Positions 1-6,178 of a DNA stretch of 15,843 nt are shown here, piece by piece. This DNA comes from CBDUBS01 sp965365445 (GTDB lineage: Bacteria > Bacteroidota > Rhodothermia > Rhodothermales > DASSAV01). The translations under genes and the position numbers were made by a program. The notes beneath the pieces are model-generated. The model saw nothing but the letters and a program-made list of their open reading frames with translations, was not told where the DNA came from and did not search any database. Position 1 is the first letter of the stretch. Each line of letters begins with the position of its first letter. The stretch covers positions 1-15,843 of the forward strand of contig CBDUBS010000075.1 of assembly GCA_965365445.1 (NCBI GenBank), given 5' to 3'.

Positions 1-117
1 GCCTTGCGTGTTCCAACATCTTCAACATTATTAACAACTTAGGGATAATTTTTCGGCGATGGTCCTCCCTTTAGGGGTGCAACACATTCATGAAAAGCAA
101 TCGGAGGCGCCCGAAGC

Positions 118-2919
118 TTATTGAAAAACGCCGTCGAAGCGGCCGCGGATATCGGATTTTGGCTGACGAAGGCGCAGGATGTCAGCCAGCTTGCCGCTTT
201 TGACGTGCAGATCGAAGCCGTAGGACTGGTACCGGCCGAAGGGAATCCAGTTGAAGGACATTTCCCAGCAACCCAGGTCGCGGAAGATAGAGAGGCTGGT
301 CGTAACGACCTCCATGGCTCCGAAATCATACCCGGAGCGGCCCTGTACTTTCCACTTGGGGGTCAGATTGAAGTCGAACGAACTGTTCAGGATGGCGCTT
401 CGGGTAAGGATAGCGTAGGGACGCGAGATACCGAACGTAAAATCAAGGTTCAACGACCAGGGAATGGCGAAGTCGGCATACCCTCCCACGTTGGAGTTGG
501 TAAACGGTGCGGAAAAGGGATCGTCGGTAAAGCGGCCGTCATTCAGGCCCACCATGGACGGGTTCTGATCCATGCGCAGGCTCGAAGCGGGGCGGGTAAG
601 GCCGGTTTCGCCGGATCGGAACGAGGTGCGTGCGGCAAAATCCAGTCGAGTCATGCGGAGCACCTTGAACCGCCGGAGGTCGAGCACGAAGTCGTCGTAA
701 ATCTGGTTGCGAGCCGGATCGAAAACGTAGGGTGAGAACGAGGTGTTGAATGTCAGGTCGAACTTGCCTGCAATGCTGGTCCGCGCATTCAGATTGATGT
801 CGCTCAACCGGAGCGAGTCGGCAGCGAAATTGTAACCGGCGGAGAGATCCACGTTGAGCAGCTGGATGGTTTCGCTCTGGTCCTCGCCGGTCGAATCGGT
901 GCGGACGTGTTTGGTTTCGAATACGTTATCGATGCGGAAGGAGGCGGTTTGCTGGCGCGTACCCGCTCCGGAGGGGGTAATGGCATACCGCTCCGGTTGC
1001 CCCTGCGCGTTGAGATAGGTGCGGGTGTACCCCCAGAAATCGGTGGTATAATCGGGTGAGTAGGAAAAGCTCAGGTTGGGCCGCACGGTATGGCGGAGTC
1101 CCTGAAACGCCCCTACACGCACCGGGAAAAGGCCGTAGAAGGTTGTATTGGCCGATAAGCTGGAGGAAACCTGCCGGAAGGCAAAGAAACCCGGGATGTC
1201 CGACGTGGTGACGCGGTTCAGGGTGGTATCCAGATCTCGTCGCTGGGTGCGGGTATACCAGTCCTCCGTGTAACTGATGCCAGTCGAGATGTTCATCCGG
1301 AACGTTTTGTTGATGACGGGCAGCCGGTTGACCGTAAAGGATGCCGATACCGGTATGTTATGGGATGCCCGAATGTCGAACGGAGTAGCCAGTCCGGTGG
1401 CCCTTCGGTACTTAGCGGGAGATACCAGCGCCTCGTACCAGCTGATGTCCGCCGCTTCAGGGTCGCCCCGGTTGATGAGCGTATCCGCGTTGAGGGGGTT
1501 GAAATTGAACTGGTTATTGAGGCGGCTGCTGTAGCTGTACGTTATCAGCTCGTACCAGCGCTCGTCCCGGCCGGCGGCGCGAGTGGAGCGGGAGAACGGC
1601 TTGCGTGAGTTCTGAACGAAGCTCACGCTGGGCAGCGTCAGGGAGGCTTGCCCCGTAGCGAGCACCTGGCGCTGGTTCATGTCCATCGTGAAGGATCGCC
1701 CGGCGTTTGCCCAGCGGTTGGAGTACCGGATGCTGGACTCGATGGTCTGCCGGACGCGGTCGTTGTACTGCTGCGAAACCGTCCGCAGATAGCTGGACGT
1801 GGAGAGGTTGACGTTGCTGGAGAAGTTGGCCGTCGGACTGAGCGGCTGGCTGTGGTTCCAACGCAGGGCTGCGGTGCTGACGATGGAGAGGTCGCGGTCG
1901 CCTTTCTCGCCGCGACGGTTGCGGCCGTAATCCAGGCTGAGGGCGCCGCTATAGGCGTAGCGTTTGTTATACCGGAACCGGGGGGATAGTTGCCAGCTTC
2001 CCTTGGTCCAGAGGCCGCCCTGTATCTGGAAATCCATGTAGTCGCTGATGGCGAAGTACCACCCGAAATCGCGCAGGTAAAACCCGCGCTCGTCCTCTCC
2101 GTAGTTGGGCGGCAGCGGCCCCGTCCGACGGCCTTCTTTGGCCGGGAGGAAGCCGAAGGGCAGCCAGAGAGGGGTCGGGATATTGAACAGGAAGAGCTGG
2201 ATCGGGCCGGTATAAATCCACTCCTTATCGACGATCTTCATGCGGTTGGCCCGAAGCGAATAGCTCGGGGCTTCGTCGCAGCCGCAAGTGGAGTAGGCTC
2301 CATTGAGGATATACAGCGTGCTGTCCTCGTCCACCTTGACGACCCCACCCCGGATGAAGCCGTCCTCGATGGATGTGGATGCTTCCACCACGCGGCCCCG
2401 TTCGGTTTGCATATTGTAGGCCAGGCGAACCCCCGAAAACGACGTAGAACCCTGCTCGAACTGGGGCCGGCCTACCATACCGGTATCCACGGGCAGCCCG
2501 GCGGCCCGCAATTCGTTTATGTCGAAAAGGATCTGGACGGAATGGGCGCTCAGCGTAGCGTCGCCGTAGGTTACCTTGCCTTCCCGGTAAAGCGTTGCCT
2601 GTTCCGCTCCCTTACTCCGCAGATCGATTACGAGCGAGTCCGTAGCGGAAAACTCGACGGGGTCCTTCAGCCGGGAGTTCCCCGGGGGGGCGGAGGGGAT
2701 GTCGGCCGATGGCATCAGGACGGAATCCGGGGCCATTGACCGTGTCGTATCGACCGACTGGGCCAGAACCCTCCCTGCACCGCCGGCAAGCGGAGCCAGA
2801 ATGCACATCGACAGCAGGGCAAGCGCGTATTTCGTCGTGCGGCCGATGCTGTAGAGATGGAGAGGGATTCGCCGGGCGCTCGGAACGTTACGCGAGAGCA
2901 GGCGGTGCGGCTTGCTCAT
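118..2919 (-). CDS. lptD: LptD-like LPS-assembly outer membrane protein
   Basis: Predicted outer membrane translocon that inserts LPS into the outer leaflet. The 933-residue protein starts with a long basic N-region, then a hydrophobic stretch (about 31-54) ending in VLAQ, which fits a signal peptide. An OstA/LptA-like periplasmic region follows (about 90-250, with YREGKVTYGDATLSA at 111-125). The conserved core holds STCGCDEAPSYS (210-221), IPTPLWLPFGFLP (247-259) and YLRDFGWYFA (281-290). A long alternating aromatic/polar region typical of a beta-barrel runs to the C-terminus, which carries RDLGCWEMSFNW. This pattern matches the Bacteroidota 'putative LPS assembly protein LptD' family. The mature part has only three cysteines (212, 214, 884). 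The ATG at 2919 overlaps the 3' end of the upstream kinase gene by 32 bases and has no clear Shine-Dalgarno, so the exact start is less certain than the identity. It is the last gene of a minus-strand block, with no convincing terminator after it. Confidence 0.88.
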   Translation of the reverse strand: MSKPHRLLSRNVPSARRIPLHLYSIGRTTKYALALLSMCILAPLAGGAGRVLAQSVDTTRSMAPDSVLMPSADIPSAPPGNSRLKDPVEFSATDSLVIDLRSKGAEQATLYREGKVTYGDATLSAHSVQILFDINELRAAGLPVDTGMVGRPQFEQGSTSFSGVRLAYNMQTERGRVVEASTSIEDGFIRGGVVKVDEDSTLYILNGAYSTCGCDEAPSYSLRANRMKIVDKEWIYTGPIQLFLFNIPTPLWLPFGFLPAKEGRRTGPLPPNYGEDERGFYLRDFGWYFAISDYMDFQIQGGLWTKGSWQLSPRFRYNKRYAYSGALSLDYGRNRRGEKGDRDLSIVSTAALRWNHSQPLSPTANFSSNVNLSTSSYLRTVSQQYNDRVRQTIESSIRYSNRWANAGRSFTMDMNQRQVLATGQASLTLPSVSFVQNSRKPFSRSTRAAGRDERWYELITYSYSSRLNNQFNFNPLNADTLINRGDPEAADISWYEALVSPAKYRRATGLATPFDIRASHNIPVSASFTVNRLPVINKTFRMNISTGISYTEDWYTRTQRRDLDTTLNRVTTSDIPGFFAFRQVSSSLSANTTFYGLFPVRVGAFQGLRHTVRPNLSFSYSPDYTTDFWGYTRTYLNAQGQPERYAITPSGAGTRQQTASFRIDNVFETKHVRTDSTGEDQSETIQLLNVDLSAGYNFAADSLRLSDINLNARTSIAGKFDLTFNTSFSPYVFDPARNQIYDDFVLDLRRFKVLRMTRLDFAARTSFRSGETGLTRPASSLRMDQNPSMVGLNDGRFTDDPFSAPFTNSNVGGYADFAIPWSLNLDFTFGISRPYAILTRSAILNSSFDFNLTPKWKVQGRSGYDFGAMEVVTTSLSIFRDLGCWEMSFNWIPFGRYQSYGFDLHVKSGKLADILRLRQPKSDIRGRFDGVFQ

Positions 2920-3880
2920 CCAGATACTGGAAAACCAAGTGGGCTGCTCCTAGCATACCCACTTCATTTCCAAGCGTTTCCCGGATGATTTCCAATCCTT
3001 CGCGAAGAGTGGGCATCGCGTACTGCATGATGGCCTTTCGGGCGGGGTCGAGGATGAAGTTTCCGGCTGCCGAAACCCCTCCACCAACGACGACTTTCCG
3101 GATGTCGAGCAGGTTGACGGCCGATGCCAGTACACACCCGAGTTTATGCCCGGCCCAGGCAAGCACCTCCTGCGCGTCCTCGTCTCCCTCCACAGCGGCG
3201 TCGTACAGCATTCGGGGGGTCAGGTGGATGAGGTCCTCCCCGGCGGTCTGATGTACGCGGCTCCCGGTACGGGTGAGCAGCCGGTACCGGGCGTGGCGCG
3301 ACAGAAACCGCTGGCCCAGGTACGCCTCTACGGCACCGCCGATACCGTAGCGATCCACCGGCCCTTCGTAGTCGATGGACATGTGCCCTATTTCACCCGC
3401 TCCGCCGGTGGTGCCGCGGAAGATGTGGTTGTTATAAATAATGGCGCCGCCAACGCCCGTTCCGAGCGTGACCATGATAAAGGAGTCATGCGGTCGCCCG
3501 GCCCCGTAGTGCGCCGATCCGAGCCCCGCCAGGTTGGCGTCGTTCTCAACGAGGACGGGGAGCGGCGACTCCATGCGCGCCCACAGGGCCTCGCGCAGAT
3601 TTACTACTTCCCAGCCCGGCAGGTTGGGCGGGTAGAACACGGTGGTGCGTTCCCAGTTGATCGTCCCGGGCGCTCCGAAACCTACGCCGGCAATCTTTTT
3701 ATCCGGCACCGTAGATTGTATTTCGACGACGAGCGCGGCGATGCGGTCCAGGACATGATCCGGGCCGAAGTCGGCTTCGGTAGCCAGCGTAATTTCTTTT
3801 ACAAGGCCGCGGCCGCGTTCTACCAGCGCGGCTTTTATAGCCGTCCCCCCGAGATCCACCCCTATGGCAAATTGGCTCAT
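2888..3880 (-). CDS. ROK-family sugar kinase, possibly glucokinase
   Basis: Predicted cytoplasmic ATP-dependent sugar kinase of 330 residues, usual for ROK proteins. The N-terminal phosphate-binding motif VDLGGT (8-13), the catalytic-Asp segment VENDANLAG (111-119, Asp114), the LGTGVGG loop (139-145) and GGAGEIGH (159-166) are all visible, as is VVVGGGVSAAG near the C-terminus. The family zinc motif CxCGxxGC, expected just after GEIGH, is replaced by DRYGIGGA (176-183), so all three cysteines are absent. Family membership is clear. Substrate (glucose, N-acetylmannosamine, fructose) cannot be told from sequence, and a repressor role is unlikely because there is no N-terminal winged helix. The start is the ATG at 3880, directly ahead of the conserved N-terminus, with an AAGGGAG at 3893-3899 rather far upstream. 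The gene lies 92 bases after the ftsB-like gene and overlaps lptD. Confidence 0.9.
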   Translation of the reverse strand: MSQFAIGVDLGGTAIKAALVERGRGLVKEITLATEADFGPDHVLDRIAALVVEIQSTVPDKKIAGVGFGAPGTINWERTTVFYPPNLPGWEVVNLREALWARMESPLPVLVENDANLAGLGSAHYGAGRPHDSFIMVTLGTGVGGAIIYNNHIFRGTTGGAGEIGHMSIDYEGPVDRYGIGGAVEAYLGQRFLSRHARYRLLTRTGSRVHQTAGEDLIHLTPRMLYDAAVEGDEDAQEVLAWAGHKLGCVLASAVNLLDIRKVVVGGGVSAAGNFILDPARKAIMQYAMPTLREGLEIIRETLGNEVGMLGAAHLVFQYLDEQAAPPALA

Positions 3881-3908
3881 ACCTCGATGTGTCTCCCTTG
3901 CGAACCTG

Positions 3909-3938
3909 CGCCGGGGCGATCCCGTCGGACCGCCCCGG
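3909..3938. other. Perfect 9-bp GC hairpin between ftsB-like gene and ROK kinase
   Basis: Arms GCCGGGGCG (3909-3917) and CGCCCCGGC (3930-3938) pair perfectly around a 12-base loop. The element lies in the 92-base gap between two minus-strand genes. In the direction of transcription no U-tract follows, so it is not a classical intrinsic terminator for them. On the plus strand it is followed by TGATTGTTTCC, only mildly T-rich. It could be an mRNA-stabilising or attenuating hairpin within the operon. Confidence 0.5.
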
Positions 3939-3972
3939 CTGATTGTTTCCATTCGTACGTGCGCCCTGCGCG

Positions 3973-4290
3973 TCAGGGGGCGGGCCTGACCCGGTAGATG
4001 GTATCTCCGGGGCGGCGCATACCGTACTGCTCGCGGGCCACTTCTTCGACCACTTCGTCGGACTGTACGTCCTGGAGTTTCACTTCCAGTTCCTCGATCT
4101 TACCTGCCAGCTCGAGGTTCTGGGTTCGGAGCCGGTTCAGTTCCCGATGCCAGGCGACCCGGCGGGTTATGCTGTGGCTATCCAGGAACAGCAACCACAC
4201 CCCGAGGGCGAGCATACCCGCCGCTACGAGCCAGCGTCGCCAGTGGACCGCTCCGGCCCATTCCCGTATCGCCCGGCCGTATCCTCGCAT
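3973..4290 (-). CDS. FtsB/DivIC-like septum formation initiator protein
   Basis: Short bitopic membrane protein of 105 residues with the layout of the FtsB/DivIC family. It has a short basic cytoplasmic N-terminus, one transmembrane helix (about 20-36), and a periplasmic coiled coil (about 46-75, rich in Leu, Glu and Gln). The terminal motif VAREQYGMRRPGDTIYRV (84-101) is the conserved end of the family. Such proteins join FtsL and FtsQ homologues in the divisome. The ATG at 4290 has a strong GGAGG at 4296-4300 with a 5-base spacer, one of the few good Shine-Dalgarno sites here. It starts 39 bases after the enolase stop. An eno-ftsB neighbourhood is widespread in bacteria, which supports the call. 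Sequence alone does not separate the FtsB and DivIC names. Confidence 0.85.
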   Translation of the reverse strand: MRGYGRAIREWAGAVHWRRWLVAAGMLALGVWLLFLDSHSITRRVAWHRELNRLRTQNLELAGKIEELEVKLQDVQSDEVVEEVAREQYGMRRPGDTIYRVRPAP

Positions 4291-4295
4291 GTGCT

Positions 4296-4300
4296 CCTCC
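4296..4300 (-). promoter_or_regulatory. Strong Shine-Dalgarno of the ftsB-like gene
   Basis: The minus strand reads GGAGG followed by five bases and then the ATG at 4290. It fixes the start of the 105-residue division protein and suggests independent translation initiation in the short gap after enolase. Confidence 0.7.
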
Positions 4301-4329
4301 GTGGTATTGCCCGGCTCTACCTCGCCCGC

Positions 4330-5613
4330 CTAGAACCGGAATGCCTCCAGCCCTGGATAGATGGCCGATTCGTCCAGCTCCTCTTCAATTCGGATGAGCT
4401 GGTTGTACTTGGCCGTGCGGTCGGTACGGCTGGCCGAGCCCGTTTTGATCTGGCCGGCGTTCGTCGCCACGGCCAGATCCGCAATGGTCGTATCCTCGGT
4501 TTCGCCCGATCGGTGGCTGATGATGGCCGTATACCGGTATTTGTGCGCCAGCTCGATGGCCTCCAGCGTTTCGGTAAGCGTGCCGATCTGGTTGAGCTTG
4601 ATGAGGATGGCGTTGGCGGTGCTTTCTTCGATGCCCCGCTGCAACCGCTCGACGTTGGTTACGAACAGGTCGTCGCCGACGAGCTGCACCCGGTCGCCGA
4701 CGGTATCGGTCAGGGCTTTCCAGCCTTCCCAATCGTTTTCGGCCATGGCATCCTCGATGGAGATGATCGGGTACTGGTCCACCCATTTCTCCCAGTAGCG
4801 CACCATGTCGTCGGCGGAACGTTTGGTGTTGGGGTCGCTTTTCCAGAACACGTACGAACCGTCCTTGTACATCTCGCTCACGGCCGGGTCCAGGGCGATG
4901 TAAATGTCTTCGCCGGGTTTGTAGCCGGCTGCCTGGATGGCTTCGAGGACGACCTCGACGGCCTCCTCGTTGGAGCGCAGGTTCGGAGCGAAACCGCCTT
5001 CGTCGCCGACGGCCGTGTTGTGCCCGGCTTTTTTAAGGATGCTGCGCAGGCTGTGGAACACTTCGGCGCCCATGCGCAGGGCCGTGGCAAACGAGTCCGC
5101 CGAAACCGGCATCACCATGAACTCCTGCATATCCACGCTGTTATCCGCGTGCTGACCGCCGTTGAGGATGTTCATCATCGGGACGGGGAGCCGCCGGGCG
5201 TTCGTGCCGCCGATATACCGGTAAAGGGGCTGGCCCAGCGTTTCGGCGGCGGCGCGGGCCACGGCCAGCGATACGCCGAGGATGGCATTGGCTCCGAGCT
5301 TGCTTTTCGTCGGGGTGCCGTCCAGCTCGATCAGGTATTCGTCGATATAGATCTGCTCGAACACGCTGAAGCCCGAAAGCTCGGGCGCGATGGTTTCGTT
5401 TACGTTCTCGACGGCCTTCGTGACTCCTTTGCCGAGGTAGTAGCTTTTGTCGCCGTCGCGCAGCTCAACGGCCTCGTGCTCGCCGGTTGAAGCGCCGCTG
5501 GGCACCGCCGCCCGGCCCGTAACGCCGTCGGTGGTGGTTACATCGACTTCGACGGTCGGGTTGCCGCGGCTATCCAGAATCTGGCGCGCGACGATATCTT
5601 CGATATACGACAT
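4330..5613 (-). CDS. eno: Enolase (phosphopyruvate hydratase)
   Basis: Glycolytic enzyme converting 2-phosphoglycerate to phosphoenolpyruvate with two Mg2+ ions, cytosolic and usually dimeric or octameric. The 427-residue product has the normal length. The N-terminus RQILDSRGNPTVEVDV (10-25) and loop PSGASTGEHEAVELRD (38-53) match the family. Also present are the GDEGGFAP loop, metal-ligand segments ALDPAVSE, ISIEDAMAE and LVGDDLFVTN, the signature ILIKLNQIGTLTET with the catalytic lysine, and SHRSGETEDTTIADLAV. No key residue appears to be missing. The ATG at 5613 matches the conserved N-terminus, although no Shine-Dalgarno precedes it. Enolase is the first gene of the minus-strand block eno-ftsB-ROK-lptD, so its promoter should lie in 5614-5938. 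Confidence 0.98.
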   Translation of the reverse strand: MSYIEDIVARQILDSRGNPTVEVDVTTTDGVTGRAAVPSGASTGEHEAVELRDGDKSYYLGKGVTKAVENVNETIAPELSGFSVFEQIYIDEYLIELDGTPTKSKLGANAILGVSLAVARAAAETLGQPLYRYIGGTNARRLPVPMMNILNGGQHADNSVDMQEFMVMPVSADSFATALRMGAEVFHSLRSILKKAGHNTAVGDEGGFAPNLRSNEEAVEVVLEAIQAAGYKPGEDIYIALDPAVSEMYKDGSYVFWKSDPNTKRSADDMVRYWEKWVDQYPIISIEDAMAENDWEGWKALTDTVGDRVQLVGDDLFVTNVERLQRGIEESTANAILIKLNQIGTLTETLEAIELAHKYRYTAIISHRSGETEDTTIADLAVATNAGQIKTGSASRTDRTAKYNQLIRIEEELDESAIYPGLEAFRF

Positions 5614-5938
5614 AGGAAACGGGTGAGTTGGTTATCTGAACAGGAACCGGGGGCTTCCCCAGTACAGAAAAATCGACATCGTAGCGGCAAATAACAAGTA
5701 GGGGGCCGCCCGATTTGCGATCCGGGCGGGTTCGCACCCCTGCGAGCGGCCTGATCGGGCAGGATTGCCCCGGCGGAACCGGCGCGGGCGGCGAAGCAGG
5801 GCAAAATGAGTCTCTTTTTCATGATAGGGCGGCCGGGTGCGGGCGCGCCCGACTCGGGCGTAGGAACGATAGAGGGGGCCTCCTGTTAAACCCGAAGTAA
5901 GTGTGCGAGATGTACCATGCAATTTCGAGTGAGCCGAT
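5614..5938. other. Divergent intergenic control region with GC-rich hairpins
   Basis: These 325 bases separate enolase (minus) from the small membrane protein (plus), so promoters for both directions are expected here. I see no convincing gene. Nested inverted repeats occupy 5706-5770, and a 10-base palindrome GGGCGCGCCC lies at 5841-5850. A relatively AT-rich patch (5665-5700) sits just upstream of enolase. No promoter matches the Bacteroidota TTG/TAnnTTTG pattern well enough to call. Short open frames pass through but lack conserved features. Confidence 0.55.
5706..5770. other. Cluster of inverted repeats in the enolase 5' region
   Basis: Hairpin one pairs CCGCCCGAT (5706-5714) with ATCCGGGCGG (5720-5729), with one bulged C and a TTGCG loop. 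Hairpin two pairs GGGT (5728-5731) with ACCC (5736-5739) around TCGC and competes with hairpin one. Hairpin three pairs GGGCA (5757-5761) with TGCCC (5766-5770) around GGAT. No U-tract follows on either strand. The cluster would lie about 90-160 bases upstream of the enolase start if transcribed in the leader. Confidence 0.4.
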
Positions 5939-6142
5939 ATGGGTATCTTCCTACCCGGCAAGCAGCGTCGCCCCCGGCAGTTCAGCTACGAGCCGCGTTT
6001 TTACAACCCGGAAAAAGATGAAAACATCAAGCGGCGCATGCGCATCCAGAGCCATGCCCGGAGGCGCCGCAATCCGATGTCGATCATGTATTTCATCATT
6101 GTACTCGGCATCATACTGTACCTTTTCCGTATGCTGGCCTGA
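5939..6142 (+). CDS. Small single-pass membrane protein, function unknown
   Basis: This is a 67-residue protein. A strongly basic N-terminal half holds FSYEPRFYNPEKDENIKRR (15-33) and RIQSHARRRR (35-44), and a C-terminal hydrophobic helix follows (about 48-66, MSIMYFIIVLGIILYLF). The positive charge before the helix predicts a cytoplasmic N-terminus. The segment with Tyr-Pro-Arg-Phe-Tyr and Pro-Glu-Lys resembles short uncharacterised proteins I associate with Bacteroidota and Rhodothermota genomes, though I recognise the style rather than a named family. The ATG at 5939 has only a weak GAGTGAG upstream. The mutL start follows 36 bases after its stop on the same strand, suggesting co-transcription. 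Coding status rests on composition, position and the clear membrane helix. Confidence 0.7.
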   Translation: MGIFLPGKQRRPRQFSYEPRFYNPEKDENIKRRMRIQSHARRRRNPMSIMYFIIVLGIILYLFRMLA

Positions 6143-6178
6143 TGCCCGGCGCCGTTACCGACACCAAATCCCAACATT

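Noticed and set aside
60..80. CCCTTTAGGGG as a terminator after lptD.
   Set aside because: The stem is only 3-4 bp with a very short loop and no adjacent U-run on the minus strand.
3943..5490. Long open frame (about 515 codons) on the plus strand, antisense to enolase.
   Set aside because: Enolase on the minus strand is unambiguous. High third-position GC in GC-rich genes commonly leaves the antisense frame open, and the translated product has no recognisable motif.
5700..5790. Possible tRNA around GGGTTCGCACCCC.
   Set aside because: No 7-bp acceptor stem, D-arm or anticodon arm can be formed on either strand. The TTC lies in a 4-bp hairpin loop rather than a proper T-arm.
5632..5961. Minus-strand open frame with a hydrophobic end (YLLFAATMSIFLYW) upstream of enolase.
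   Set aside because: Most of it is Arg- and Pro-rich noise from GC-rich DNA, it has no ribosome site, and it overlaps the expected promoter region. A real small gene cannot be excluded but is not supported.
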